The notes under the pieces: generated by a model
What the model saw: the letters and a program-made list of their open reading frames with translations, nothing else
Told to the model about the DNA's origin: nothing
The model's database searches: none
Translations under genes and position numbers: made by a program
Source of the DNA: Vibrio cidicii
Lineage (GTDB): Bacteria; Pseudomonadota; Gammaproteobacteria; Enterobacterales; Vibrionaceae
DNA: 64,000 nucleotides
NCBI RefSeq assembly: GCF_009763805.1
Contig: NZ_CP046804.1
Span: forward strand, 496,001 to 560,000
Reading direction: 5' to 3'
Part shown: positions 9,900-19,281 of the stretch, in pieces
Position numbering within the stretch: position 1 is the stretch's first letter
Layout: the number at the start of each line of letters is the position of its first letter

Positions 9900-10442
9900 A
9901 TGATTATCTATCTTCATGGCTATGATTCAACCAGCCCTGGAAATCACGAAAAAGTGCTGCAATTGCAGTTTATTGACCCCGATGTACGTTTTGTAAATTA
10001 CAGTACCTTACATCCGAAGCATGATATGCAGCATTTATTAAAAGAAGTGCACAAAGCCATTGAACAATCGGAGGATCCCGAGCCGATTATTTGCGGTGTC
10101 GGCCTGGGTGGCTACTGGTCCGAACGCATTGGCTTTTTGTGTGGCATCAAACAGGTGATTTTCAATCCGAATCTTCACCCGGAGAACAACATGCAAGGGC
10201 GTATTGATCGTCCTGAAGAGTACGAAGATATTGCAACAAAATGTGTCGAAAAGTTCCGCATGAAAAATCAAGGTCGTTGTTTAGTGATCCTGTCGCGCAA
10301 CGACGAAGTGCATGACAACAATCTAACGGCAGAAGAGTTGCAAGACTACTACGCCATCATCTGGGACGAAAAAGAGAGCCACAAATTCAAAAAGATTTCT
10401 CAGCACCTGCAAGCGATGAAAGCGTTTAAAGAAGCGCTATAG
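9900..10442 (+). CDS. ycfP: YcfP/YqiA-family alpha/beta-fold protein
   Basis: A 180-residue protein, very close to E. coli YcfP, with an alpha/beta-hydrolase-like N-terminus ([18 protein letters not shown]) and [17 protein letters not shown]. The nucleophile elbow, normally GxSxG, reads GVGLGG (about 62-67), so the catalytic serine is replaced by leucine and ordinary esterase activity is doubtful. The same replacement is present in the E. coli protein as I recall it, so it is a family trait. Function unknown. AGAGGGAAC gives a strong Shine-Dalgarno. It is the last gene before a terminator and the ndh promoter. Confidence 0.87.
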   Translation: MIIYLHGYDSTSPGNHEKVLQLQFIDPDVRFVNYSTLHPKHDMQHLLKEVHKAIEQSEDPEPIICGVGLGGYWSERIGFLCGIKQVIFNPNLHPENNMQGRIDRPEEYEDIATKCVEKFRMKNQGRCLVILSRNDEVHDNNLTAEELQDYYAIIWDEKESHKFKKISQHLQAMKAFKEAL

Positions 10443-10493
10443 CGACCTCACGTGCTTCACAATGGATATTCTGCAAGAGAATATCAAACACCA

Positions 10494-10520
10494 TCAGCCC
10501 CTTTTGGGGCTGAGCTTTTA
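10494..10520 (+). terminator. Terminator after ycfP
   Basis: Perfect 8-bp stem (10494-10501 with 10506-10513), TTTT loop, followed by GCTTTTA. Confidence 0.75.
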
Positions 10521-10655
10521 TAAGTGCAACTCGTTTGATGATTGTTGAAAGATAATCGACCACTAAACGGTCTCATCCTATTGTCTCTGCTCCTTTTTTA
10601 CCGTTACACGCCAAATGATTATTCTGGTGTTAGCGCTCACAACAATGGATTTTTG

Positions 10656-10715
10656 TTGCGGTAAGGGGCGAGCGCTATATAATGTCACTCTGTAAAATAA
10701 TTTGATAAATATCAA
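10656..10715 (+). promoter_or_regulatory. ndh promoter with FNR box
   Basis: A TTGCGG -35 (10656-10661), 16-base spacer and a perfect TATAAT -10 (10678-10683) are followed by a perfect FNR box, TTGAT-N4-ATCAA, at 10702-10715. The box would fall about 10-25 bases after the start of transcription, a repressing position. E. coli ndh is known to be shut off by FNR without oxygen, so the layout suits the gene. Confidence 0.75.
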
Positions 10716-10932
10716 AAAAAATTGAGAGCGAGAGTTTAACTTGCCCGATATGTGTGCTGTTTCAAATATTGTGCTGCACTTTGATTCTTAACGTAACAGA
10801 ACGCCCTTTGATAACCCGTGACCAAGTGTCACACATAACAAGATTTATCCGTTGGATGCGCTTCGCTGAAATTATCAATCAGCTGAACGCGGTCGGGCGG
10901 ACCCCATTTTTATTTTGTAGAGGATTATCACT

Positions 10933-12222
10933 GTGACACGAATTATCGTTGTTGGCGGCGGTGCTGGCGGCCTTGAATTGGCCACTAAACTGGGCCGCAC
11001 ATTGGGTCGTAAAAAACGTGCCCAAATTACCCTAGTCGATCGCAAATCAAGCCATTTATGGAAACCCTTGTTGCACGAAGTGGCAACGGGATCGCTGGAT
11101 GAAGGTGTGGATGCGCTCAGTTACCGTGCGCACGCGAAAAACCACAGCTTCGATTTTCAGCTAGGCAGCCTGTGTGGCATCGATCGTCAACGCAAAGTGA
11201 TTACACTGAGTGAGCTGACCGATGAACATGGTGAGCTGCTGCTACCAGGTCGCGAACTGGAGTACGACATTCTTGTGCTGGCGATCGGTTCAACGTCTAA
11301 CGATTTCAATACTCCCGGGGTAAAAGAGCACTGTATTTTCCTCGACAGCCCGGAGCAGGCACACCGTTTTCGCACGGAAATGAACAATCAGTTCCTCAAA
11401 CTGCACGCGAAAAATGGTCAGGGAAGCGTTGATATTGCGATTGTAGGAGCGGGCGCGACCGGTGTTGAACTCTCCGCAGAGCTGCACAATGCGATTAAAG
11501 AGCTGCGCACTTACGGATTTGGTGATCTAGATTCGAGTAAGCTCAACGTCAACTTAGTGGAAGCGGGTGAGCGCATTTTGCCTGCGTTGCCGCCACGCAT
11601 CTCTTCGGCTGCGCATCATGAACTGGTGAAACTTGGCGTGAATGTTCGCACTGCGACTATGGTGACCAAAGCTGAAGCTGATGGTTTAACCACCAAAGAT
11701 GGCGAGAAGATCTCAGCGCAAATCATGGTTTGGGCGGCCGGCATTAAAGCCCCTGATTTCATGAAAGAGATTGCTGGTTTGGAAACTAACCGTATCAATC
11801 AACTGGTGGTGAAGAACACATTACAAACCACGCGCGATGACGACATTTTTGTTATCGGTGATTTGGCGCAATGCACGCAACATGATGGCAAATTTGTACC
11901 GCCTCGTGCTCAGGCCGCGCACCAAATGGCGAGTCATGCGTTTAGCAACATCATTGCCAAGCTCAACGGTCGTGAGTTGAAGGACTATGTGTACAAAGAT
12001 CATGGTTCGCTGGTTTCATTGAGCCGTTTCTCGACGGTAGGTAGCCTGATGGGCAACCTCACCAAAGGCTCAATGATGGTGGAAGGGCGCATTGCGCGCG
12101 TGGTGTATATTTCGCTTTACCGCATGCACCAAATGGCGCTGCATGGTGTGTTCAAAACCGGTCTGATGATGCTCGTGGGGCGGATCAACCGAGTGCTTCG
12201 TCCAAACCTCAAGCTGCACTAA
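10933..12222 (+). CDS. ndh: Type II NADH:quinone oxidoreductase Ndh
   Basis: A membrane-bound single-subunit NADH dehydrogenase (429 residues) that passes electrons from NADH via FAD to quinone without pumping protons. The FAD dinucleotide fold [16 protein letters not shown] lies at 5-20 and the NADH fold [15 protein letters not shown] near 168-182. [11 protein letters not shown] and the quinone-site region [14 protein letters not shown] follow. The C-terminal amphipathic helices ([17 protein letters not shown]) attach it to the membrane. The start is GTG with GAGGATT upstream. An FNR box in its promoter predicts repression under anaerobiosis. Confidence 0.95.
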   Translation: MTRIIVVGGGAGGLELATKLGRTLGRKKRAQITLVDRKSSHLWKPLLHEVATGSLDEGVDALSYRAHAKNHSFDFQLGSLCGIDRQRKVITLSELTDEHGELLLPGRELEYDILVLAIGSTSNDFNTPGVKEHCIFLDSPEQAHRFRTEMNNQFLKLHAKNGQGSVDIAIVGAGATGVELSAELHNAIKELRTYGFGDLDSSKLNVNLVEAGERILPALPPRISSAAHHELVKLGVNVRTATMVTKAEADGLTTKDGEKISAQIMVWAAGIKAPDFMKEIAGLETNRINQLVVKNTLQTTRDDDIFVIGDLAQCTQHDGKFVPPRAQAAHQMASHAFSNIIAKLNGRELKDYVYKDHGSLVSLSRFSTVGSLMGNLTKGSMMVEGRIARVVYISLYRMHQMALHGVFKTGLMMLVGRINRVLRPNLKLH

Positions 12223-12242
12223 TTCATCGCATGAAAGTAGAG

Positions 12243-12270
12243 CCGGAGCATTTTCGCTCCGGTTTTTTTT
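12243..12270 (+). terminator. Terminator of ndh
   Basis: Perfect 7-bp CCGGAGC stem (12243-12249 with 12256-12262) followed by eight T. Confidence 0.9.
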
Positions 12271-12463
12271 CGGCGGTACACTAAGGTTAAGCAAAGCTCT
12301 CTGGTGCACTTATTCAGCTGAGACATATTGCTCGTCTAGAGATCTTCTGTCAGGCTTTCGTCCAGTAGAAGGTATATCCCCAAAAACGCTCCGTATTTGT
12401 CAGCCGCTTGCTTGGTTATAATGCGTGCCCAATTTCCCTGTGTCGTTATTAAAAGGTCATACC

Positions 12464-13447
12464 ATGAGTCAATATGTTGTCTGTGCGCTCTACAAGTTTG
12501 TTGAGCTCAACCATTATCAAGAGCTAAGAGCGCCGCTGCTGGCACTGATGGAAGAGAACCACATTCGCGGCACATTACTGCTGGCACAAGAAGGCATTAA
12601 CGGCACAGTCGCTTCTTCGCGCCAAGGGATTGATGCGCTGTTGGCGTGGCTAGACAGCGAGCCAAGTTTAAAAGGCACTGTGTATAAAGAATCTTTTGCT
12701 ACTGAGCCGCCGTTTAACCGCACTAAGGTCAAACTCAAGAAAGAGATTGTGACCATGGGCGTTGAAGGCATCGACCCGCGTCATGTGGTGGGTACTTACG
12801 TCAAACCGCAAGATTGGAACCAGCTCATCTCAGATCCAGAAGTCTTGGTGGTCGATACGCGTAATGACTACGAAGTGCAGTTAGGTACGTTTAAAAACGC
12901 GCTCAACCCGAAAACCGACACGTTCCGCGAGTTTCCACACTATGTGCAGGAAAATCTCGACCCGCAAAAGCATAAGAAAGTCGCCATGTTCTGTACCGGC
13001 GGTATTCGCTGTGAAAAATCCACCGCCTATTTGAAAGAGCAAGGCTTTGATGAGGTGTATCATCTTGAAGGTGGTATTTTGAAATACCTTGAAGAAGTGC
13101 CGCAAGAGCAAAGCCTGTGGGAAGGCGATTGCTATGTATTTGACGGGCGAGTAGCGGTCGGACATGGTTTGTCTGAGAGTGACTATCAAGTCTGCAATGC
13201 TTGTCGTCTACCGATTACTGAGGATGACAAGCAGAGCGAGCAGTATGAGCAAGGCGTCAGTTGTCCGCACTGTTTTGGTACGCACACCGACGAGCAGTTA
13301 GCCCGTTTTCGTGAGCGTGAGAAGCAGGTTCAACTGGCGAAGCTGCGCGGTGAAAACCACATCGGAGAAGATAGTGCACAGGTGATCGAAGCTCGTCGAG
13401 CGGAAAAACTGGCGCGCAAAGCCGCGCAGCGTAACCAGAAAGGCTAA
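12464..13447 (+). CDS. trhO: tRNA uridine(34) hydroxylase TrhO (rhodanese family)
   Basis: A 327-residue protein with an N-terminal acylphosphatase-like domain ([20 protein letters not shown]), a central rhodanese domain with active Cys177 in [11 protein letters not shown], and a C-terminal zinc-like region CNACRLPI and CPHCFG. The family (YceA) makes 5-hydroxyuridine at the tRNA wobble position with oxygen. The ATG at 12464 is chosen because AAAAGGTC precedes it and [12 protein letters not shown] matches the family start; an in-frame ATG 39 bases upstream would add a non-conserved extension. A bidirectional terminator follows. Confidence 0.92.
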   Translation: MSQYVVCALYKFVELNHYQELRAPLLALMEENHIRGTLLLAQEGINGTVASSRQGIDALLAWLDSEPSLKGTVYKESFATEPPFNRTKVKLKKEIVTMGVEGIDPRHVVGTYVKPQDWNQLISDPEVLVVDTRNDYEVQLGTFKNALNPKTDTFREFPHYVQENLDPQKHKKVAMFCTGGIRCEKSTAYLKEQGFDEVYHLEGGILKYLEEVPQEQSLWEGDCYVFDGRVAVGHGLSESDYQVCNACRLPITEDDKQSEQYEQGVSCPHCFGTHTDEQLARFREREKQVQLAKLRGENHIGEDSAQVIEARRAEKLARKAAQRNQKG

Positions 13448-13493
13448 CCCTGTGGGCGACAAAAGAAGCTGATTTAGCCAATAAACGCTAACC

Positions 13494-13530
13494 AACACAA
13501 AGGAGCGCCATGGTGCTCCTTTGTGTTATT
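13494..13530. terminator. Bidirectional terminator between trhO and a GNAT gene
   Basis: Perfect 13-bp stem (13494-13506 with 13515-13527) between two convergent genes, with A-rich and T-rich arms usable on both strands. Confidence 0.85.
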
Positions 13531-13556
13531 TCACATTAGATGGTGGCGATAAACGA

Positions 13557-14105
13557 CTAAATTAGATCACTGGGAATCAACGAATAGACCACACCGTCTC
13601 TTGGCTCGCCGTGAAAAAGAAAACGATGGCGAGCGATCGATTCTCGTTTGGCATGACAGCGTTCAATCAGTTTCTGGCTGGCGAGGTTTGCAGGATCGCA
13701 GACAATTTCAATCCGGCTCACCTGCAACTTGGCAAAGCAAAACTCGACTAAAGCGGTGATGGCCTCTTTCGCGTTTCCTTGACGCTGATACTTATCGGCG
13801 ATCCAATAACCAATACTGACCATGTTATAGGTGTGATAGAGCTCATTAATCGCCACCATCCCGAGCAATTGTCCATTCTCACGATGGAAAATACCAAAGC
13901 CATACCCATCGGCTTTTACCCAGTTTAGGCGGGTAGTCAACAAGAACTGCTGCGCCTCTTTGAGAGTGAAATCGGCATGACACCAATCAACCCATTGATG
14001 TAGCGATGGCGAATTGCGAATCAGCGTTGCCAAAGGTTCGGCTTCATCGGCGTTGATGAGACGCAGGCAAAGACGTGAAGTAATGATTTGAAAATCTGGG
14101 CTCAT
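13557..14105 (-). CDS. GNAT N-acetyltransferase, RimJ/RimL type
   Basis: A 182-residue acetyltransferase of the GNAT_3 (RimJ/RimL) group that moves acetyl from acetyl-CoA to an amine, in this group often a protein N-terminus. It begins ITSRLCLRLINADEAEPL, typical of the group; the acetyl-CoA loop is in IADKYQRQGNAKEAI (Q-x-x-G-x-A), followed by RIEIVCDPANLASQKLIERC. The start at 14105 follows AGAGAG and places the protein at family length; upstream in-frame ATG at 14177 would run into the csiV terminator. Substrate unknown; E. coli YdaF/RimL-like proteins are the nearest relatives known to me. Confidence 0.85.
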   Translation of the reverse strand: MSPDFQIITSRLCLRLINADEAEPLATLIRNSPSLHQWVDWCHADFTLKEAQQFLLTTRLNWVKADGYGFGIFHRENGQLLGMVAINELYHTYNMVSIGYWIADKYQRQGNAKEAITALVEFCFAKLQVSRIEIVCDPANLASQKLIERCHAKRESIARHRFLFHGEPRDGVVYSLIPSDLI

Positions 14106-14180
14106 TTTACTCTCTTGCAGCGTTCGTTTATTTCGCTTTCCTGAATCGGCAAAGTTTTGTGATGACGTTTGAGGCAAATA

Positions 14181-14210
14181 AACAAAAGCCCTCGTCTGAG
14201 GGCTTCAAAT
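14181..14210 (-). terminator. Terminator after csiV
   Basis: Perfect 8-bp stem (14186-14193 with 14198-14205) followed on the minus strand by a T-rich TTTTGTTTATTTG-like tract. Confidence 0.8.
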
Positions 14211-14225
14211 AAACATAAATCGGTT

Positions 14226-14996
14226 TCATTCCACGCGGCGAACTTGGATCACGATGCCCAGCAACGGGTGGTCTAGGTAGTGGGTTTCACCACTGCGCAT
14301 ACGGCGTTTTTGATCCATGCGGTAGCTTTTGAGGAACTGTTCCACTTGTACCGTTGGAGACACTTGCGCCAAATTCCCCAGTTGTACATTGCCATCCACT
14401 TGCCCAAGCTGGTCGGTGTTTTCATCCAGTGGGCTGGATTCTAGCTTCACTTCACGCACGCTAGGCGCTTTGAGATCTAAGGTGCTTTCGACGAACAGAT
14501 AGTGCTGCACGTAGACTTGTAAAGTGCCGTCAAGTTCGTACAGCGGATTGTCGATACGCACTTCGGTAATGCCATCGGCAACGACCTGCTCTGGCTCGGC
14601 CTGCTTTTCACTGCCGTCAGGATTAAACTCGGCAGAGTAATCCTTGCCACCTAAAATGCGAAAAATGGGCGCAGAACTTTTGCCTTTGTCATCTTGCCGC
14701 CAAGCGGTATGCAGCAGCACCGTAAACCCTGCATGTCTGTCTAGGGCCTCTTTTTGCGAGCGCAATTGGTACTCATCGTAGGGCAACATTTGCACGCCCT
14801 TAGCTTCACGATAAGCGTCGTCCTGAAACTCATGTGCTTGCGCTTTATTGATCTCCGGCAGTTGGTTTGGCCAGGATTCATTAGTCTGCTGGGCATCGAG
14901 GTTACGTTTGAAAATGATAACCTCGATATCAAATTGTCTCTGCGCCCATGAAGGGAGTGACACACAAAGAAGGAGCAGAGGGATCAAGAATCTCAT
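14226..14996 (-). CDS. csiV: CsiV-like periplasmic peptidoglycan-binding protein
   Basis: A 256-residue exported protein with a cleavable signal (MRFLIPLLLLCVSLPSWA) and mature start QRQFDIEVIIFKRN. In V. cholerae the gene beside mfd encodes CsiV, a septal peptidoglycan-binding protein that works with LpoA and PBP1A in wall synthesis; the identification here rests on this position and the protein features. The C-terminal region YRMDQKRRMRSGETHYLDH is basic and conserved-looking. It follows mfd by seven bases on the same strand and is terminated by a hairpin at 14186-14205. Confidence 0.8.
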   Translation of the reverse strand: MRFLIPLLLLCVSLPSWAQRQFDIEVIIFKRNLDAQQTNESWPNQLPEINKAQAHEFQDDAYREAKGVQMLPYDEYQLRSQKEALDRHAGFTVLLHTAWRQDDKGKSSAPIFRILGGKDYSAEFNPDGSEKQAEPEQVVADGITEVRIDNPLYELDGTLQVYVQHYLFVESTLDLKAPSVREVKLESSPLDENTDQLGQVDGNVQLGNLAQVSPTVQVEQFLKSYRMDQKRRMRSGETHYLDHPLLGIVIQVRRVE

Positions 14997-15003
14997 CGGA
15001 TAA

Positions 15004-18000
15004 CTAGCTCACTGGTAATAAATTCTGATTAAACTCGTTCAGTAAATCACGAATAAACTGAACACGTTGGCGGCGGTCGGTCAATGGTACGCTAAACTTG
15101 AACTTAGTTGGACCTTCCATTGCAAATTTTTTCGGTTGCGACTGCAGTAGTCTGACCAAATACGCGGGGTTTATGTCAGCGTTAGGATAAAATTCGATAA
15201 ACCCGCCTTTATCATGCGCTTCGATTTTTTTCACTTTGATGTTGGCAGCAAGAATCTTTAACTCTGAGATTGCCAACAGATTTTTCGCCGCGTCGGGCAG
15301 CAACCCAAACCGGTCGATCAACTCCACTTTGAGCTCGTTGAGTTCCTCTTCACCCGCCACGCTGGCAATGCGTTTATACATAGATAAACGACTGTTGACG
15401 TCGGGGATGTAATCATCCGGGAGTAGGGCGGGTATGCGGATCTCGACTTCGGTTTGTTCACGTAAAAGCTCATCTAATGACGGCTCCTTGCCTTCTTTCA
15501 AGGCTTGAACCGCTTGCTCAAGCATCTCCATGTAGAGTGAGAAACCGACCGATTGGATCTGACCGCTCTGCTCTTCACCGAGAAGCTCACCTGCGCCGCG
15601 GATCTCAAGATCGTGGGTAGCCAGCGTAAAACCCGCCCCTAAATCTTCCAATGAGGCAATCGCATCAAGACGTTTGATCGCGTCTTTAGTCATGGATTTG
15701 GGATGCGGCGTCAGCAAGTAAGCGTAAGCTTGGTGGTGCGAGCGCCCCACACGGCCACGTAGCTGATGCAGTTGGGCGAGGCCAAGATTGTCAGCGCGAT
15801 CCATGATAATGGTGTTGGCGGTTGGGACGTCGATACCGGTTTCGATGATGGTGGTGCACACCAGCAAATTAAAACGCTGATGGTAGAAATCGTTCATCAC
15901 GCGCTCAAGTTCACGCTCACGCATCTGGCCGTGGGCGACAGTAATTCGCGCTTCAGGTATTAGCTTGGTCAAATCCGCTGCGACTTTCTCGATGGTTTCC
16001 ACTTGATTGTGCAGGAAGTAAACCTGACCACCGCGCATGATTTCGCGCAAGATCGCTTCGCGTACCACCGCATCATCTCGCTCGCGCACAAAGGTTTTGA
16101 TCGATAGGCGACGCGCTGGTGGGGTGGCAATGATGGACAAATCACGCATGCCGCTCATTGCCATATTGAGTGTACGCGGGATAGGGGTCGCAGTTAGAGT
16201 GAGAATGTCGACATCGGCACGCATCGCTTTGACTTTCTCTTTTTGCCGCACGCCGAAACGGTGCTCTTCATCGACAATCAGTAGGCCAAGATCGTTAAAC
16301 TTGAGTTCAGACGAGAGTAGCTTGTGCGTGCCGACCAGAATGTCGACCTTGCCACTCGCCACATCCTCGAGGATCTGTTTCTGCTCTTTCGCGGATTTAA
16401 AGCGCGACAGCACTTCAACTCGGATCGGAAGATTGGCAAAGCGATCGCGAAAGTTCTCAAAATGCTGCTGGGCAAGCAAGGTCGTCGGGACGAGTACCGC
16501 GACTTGTTTGCTGTTGTCGGTGGCAACAAACGCGGCGCGCATGGCCACTTCGGTTTTGCCAAAGCCAACGTCACCACACACTAGGCGGTCCATCGCTTTG
16601 GCTTGGCACATGTCTGATAACACCGCGTTGATTGCCATGGCTTGATCGTCCGTTTCCTCAAAAGGAAAACCAGATTTAAAGCTGGCGTACTGGCCAAGAT
16701 CCAACGCAAATTTGTAGCCCGGCTTGAGCTCGCGCTTGGCATAAACGTCCAACAGCTCTGCCGCGACATCGCGCACTTTTTCCGCCGCTTTGCGCCGCGC
16801 TTTGGCCCAAGCTTCGCCGCCAAGTTTGTGCAGCGGAGCGCTCTCTTCCGCGCCGCCGGAGTAACGGCTGATGAGGTTTAGCGACGCCACTGGAACGTAC
16901 AATTTCGCCTCGTTTTGATACTCCAACATCATGTATTCGGCTTTGATGCCGCCCGCTTCGAGCGTCTCTAAACCAATATAGCGGCCGATACCGTGATCAA
17001 TGTGCACCACAGGTTGGCCCGGTTTGAGCTCGGCAAGATGACGGATAACGGTATCGCTGTTGACGTTACGCTTGTCTTTTTTGCGCCGTTGGATCACGCG
17101 ATCACCAAGCAGGTCGCTCTCGCAGACAAAAGCAAAGCTGCGTTCAGGGTGAATAAAGCCGCGTTCAGTGGCGCCGATCACCAAAGTAAAGCGGTTTTCC
17201 TGTTGCAACGCTTCATCTAAGCTAGCCGACATCGTCGGGCGAAGTTTGATCCCTTGCAACAGCTCGGTTAAGGCTTCGCGTCGTCCTTCGGACTCCACGG
17301 AAAAGACAATTTTTCCGTTAAAGCTTTCGCTAAATTTGCGCAGTTGTGCCAACGGCTCTTTGCTATTTTGCTGCACGGCCAGTTCAGGCAGTGCTTGCAG
17401 AGGCAGATTGCTGCGGCCAGCTTTCTCTTCAATGGCTGCGACAGAGAGGCAGGTTTGAGCGAATGGCTTGATGCGAGCGTAAAGTTCATCCTTTTTTAGC
17501 CACAGTTGTGCTGGTGGTAAGAGGGGGCGCAGCGGGTCGACTTTTTTCTGCTCGTAGCGGTAATCGACATCACTGAGAAACTGATCCATCGCCAGATCGA
17601 TGTCGCCGACCGTGATGAAGTGTGAATCACTAGCGACGTAGTCAAACAAGGTTTCGGTTTGTTCAAAAAACAGCGGTTGCCAGTATTCTATGCCGGCCGG
17701 CCAAGTCCCTTTGCTCACTTGCATGTAAACCGATTCTGGTTCACGGCGCGCATCAAACTGGCTACGCCAGCGAATACGGAAATCTTCAATCGCTGCTTCA
17801 GTGGTGGGGAATTCGTGAGCGGGCAACAGGCGAATTTCCTGTACGGCGTCGGTAGAGCGCTGATTCTCTGGATCGAAGGTGCGAATGGTGTCGATTTCGT
17901 CATCAAAGAAATCTATCCGATAAGGATCATGACTGCCCATTGGATAGAGGTCCAAAATGGAACCTCGGCTAGCGTACTCTCCCGGGCCAAATACTTGATC

Positions 18001-18468
18001 GACGTGGCGATAACCGGAGTTGTCTAATTGCAGGCGAAGTTTTTCCAGTGAATAGCGATCGCCCACTTTGACCATCAAGGTATGTTGCAGCAGGAAGTCG
18101 CGCGGTGATTGACGCTGAAGTAAGGTGCTGACTGGAACTATGGTGATGCCGTTGCTTTGCCCCGGCAGTTGGAACAAGGTCGCGATGCGTTCAGAAATAA
18201 TATCTTGGTGTGGCGAGAAATTGTCGTACGGCAGCGTCTCCCAATCGGGGAACACTGTCACCGACTCACGGTAAAACTGTTCGACTTCTGCTTGCAGTTT
18301 CAACGCGCTTTGTGGGTCAGGTACCACTAAAACTGTGTGGCTGGAGGCTGCTTTTGCCAGTTCAGCGATGGAGAGTGCGAGCGATGCACCCGGTAAGCAG
18401 CCAATATGTTTTTTGTCGCCTGCGCCGTTTGCGCCGCAGACCGATAAGATGGGTTGAACAGTTTTCAT
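15004..18468 (-). CDS. mfd: Transcription-repair coupling factor Mfd
   Basis: A 1154-residue DNA translocase that removes stalled RNA polymerase at lesions and recruits UvrA for strand-specific excision repair. In order: UvrB-like N-terminal module (YRIDFFDDEIDTIR, ERGFIHPERSF), RNA-polymerase-interacting domain (PVVHIDHGIGRYIGLETL, about 480-550), RecG-like helicase with Walker A GDVGFGKTEVAM, DEEH box IVDEEHRFGVRQ, LTATPIPRTL, TRG region LRGRVGRSHHQAYAYLL, and the autoinhibitory C-terminal domain. Length fits E. coli Mfd (1148). It begins seven bases after the upstream PilZ gene and is followed by csiV, so pilZ-mfd-csiV is a likely operon. Confidence 0.97.
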   Translation of the reverse strand: MKTVQPILSVCGANGAGDKKHIGCLPGASLALSIAELAKAASSHTVLVVPDPQSALKLQAEVEQFYRESVTVFPDWETLPYDNFSPHQDIISERIATLFQLPGQSNGITIVPVSTLLQRQSPRDFLLQHTLMVKVGDRYSLEKLRLQLDNSGYRHVDQVFGPGEYASRGSILDLYPMGSHDPYRIDFFDDEIDTIRTFDPENQRSTDAVQEIRLLPAHEFPTTEAAIEDFRIRWRSQFDARREPESVYMQVSKGTWPAGIEYWQPLFFEQTETLFDYVASDSHFITVGDIDLAMDQFLSDVDYRYEQKKVDPLRPLLPPAQLWLKKDELYARIKPFAQTCLSVAAIEEKAGRSNLPLQALPELAVQQNSKEPLAQLRKFSESFNGKIVFSVESEGRREALTELLQGIKLRPTMSASLDEALQQENRFTLVIGATERGFIHPERSFAFVCESDLLGDRVIQRRKKDKRNVNSDTVIRHLAELKPGQPVVHIDHGIGRYIGLETLEAGGIKAEYMMLEYQNEAKLYVPVASLNLISRYSGGAEESAPLHKLGGEAWAKARRKAAEKVRDVAAELLDVYAKRELKPGYKFALDLGQYASFKSGFPFEETDDQAMAINAVLSDMCQAKAMDRLVCGDVGFGKTEVAMRAAFVATDNSKQVAVLVPTTLLAQQHFENFRDRFANLPIRVEVLSRFKSAKEQKQILEDVASGKVDILVGTHKLLSSELKFNDLGLLIVDEEHRFGVRQKEKVKAMRADVDILTLTATPIPRTLNMAMSGMRDLSIIATPPARRLSIKTFVRERDDAVVREAILREIMRGGQVYFLHNQVETIEKVAADLTKLIPEARITVAHGQMRERELERVMNDFYHQRFNLLVCTTIIETGIDVPTANTIIMDRADNLGLAQLHQLRGRVGRSHHQAYAYLLTPHPKSMTKDAIKRLDAIASLEDLGAGFTLATHDLEIRGAGELLGEEQSGQIQSVGFSLYMEMLEQAVQALKEGKEPSLDELLREQTEVEIRIPALLPDDYIPDVNSRLSMYKRIASVAGEEELNELKVELIDRFGLLPDAAKNLLAISELKILAANIKVKKIEAHDKGGFIEFYPNADINPAYLVRLLQSQPKKFAMEGPTKFKFSVPLTDRRQRVQFIRDLLNEFNQNLLPVS

Positions 18469-18474
18469 TGTGGG

Positions 18475-19045
18475 TTATTTTGAATCTCTTTCCAGGGTTC
18501 GCTGACGAAGTATTCTTTGCTGCTGATGGAGTGCCGCTTTGATCAAAAGGTCTTGATCAGAATCCCGCAGCAACTGGTACTTCATGGTGATTTCGAACTG
18601 CTGTTTCGTGCGCCTCACAGGCTGCCACTTGCGCGTAACAATAAATTGCCGCCGCCGGACTCTCAAGAAACAGTTTCACCCGCGCGAGTTGCCCGACTGG
18701 TACTGTTTGTGTGCAGAGATAACTCACTTGGCTAGCGCCAAAGCGAGTAGTTTTAAAGCGCAGTGTAGGGTCATCTTGCTGGGAAAGCATGAAACTGAGG
18801 AGCAAATTGAGTTTGGAATTTTGCGCATCAAGCAAACTGATGACGCTTTTGAAATCGCTATTTTTCAGCTCATGACGGGCATGATCCGCCATTTGATCGA
18901 GTTGGCTAAATTCGCTGGCGACGATAAATGGAGTCGGGATTTCTGCCAAAAATGTCTCTTCCGAAGGCAGAATTGATGACGTGGGCAACAGCTCGACGTT
19001 AACCGTTAAGGTTGAATGGACGGTAAAAAACTCTTGATCTGTCAT
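18475..19045 (-). CDS. PilZ-domain protein, frameshifted as read
   Basis: A protein with MTDQEFFTVHSTLTVNVELLP at its start and a PilZ-like c-di-GMP binding barrel in the second half (TTRFGASQVSYLC, VGQLARVKLFLESPAAA). Classical RxxxR is not obvious, so c-di-GMP binding is uncertain. As read, the frame goes off after HETAV and stops at 18557. The downstream frame supplies FEITMKYQLLRDSDQDLLI and ends at 18475, six bases before mfd. Dropping one base near the GAAAC (minus strand, 18598-18610) gives 189 residues. This is the same error type as in nine other genes of the window. The gene would lead an operon with mfd and csiV. Confidence 0.75.
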
Positions 19046-19281
19046 GCTGTTGTTCCTTATTCGTCATCTTGAAGTGACAAGATGAATCTTCAAGTGATTG
19101 ATTATCGCTAACTTCGCTTAGTTATCAAGCTCTGTTCTAGTCAATTGACCCACATCTCAGCTTCACTCATCACTAAAATGGCAAAATTACGCTGAATTCT
19201 GTGTCGCTCACTCAATTTTAGCTATATTCGTGCCATCTTTCTGGTTAGAGTAACCAGTTGGATTGATTATCGGTTTTTACA

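Larger units (their letters stand above)
10443..10932 (+). other. Intergenic region ycfP-ndh: terminator, promoter and long ndh leader
   Basis: 490 bases with no credible gene. They hold the ycfP terminator, a sigma70-like promoter near 10656-10683, an FNR box at 10702-10715 and a leader of about 240 bases before ndh. A 60-codon open frame in the leader (from 10754) has no Shine-Dalgarno and looks like chance. Confidence 0.6.

Noticed and set aside
10754..10936. Small gene in the ndh leader
   Set aside because: No Shine-Dalgarno, no recognisable pattern and it overlaps the ndh start; treated as leader.
16037..16645. Long plus-strand frame of about 200 codons inside mfd
   Set aside because: It is antisense to the conserved helicase core, lacks a ribosome site and has no family-like features. 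It is a shadow of mfd.
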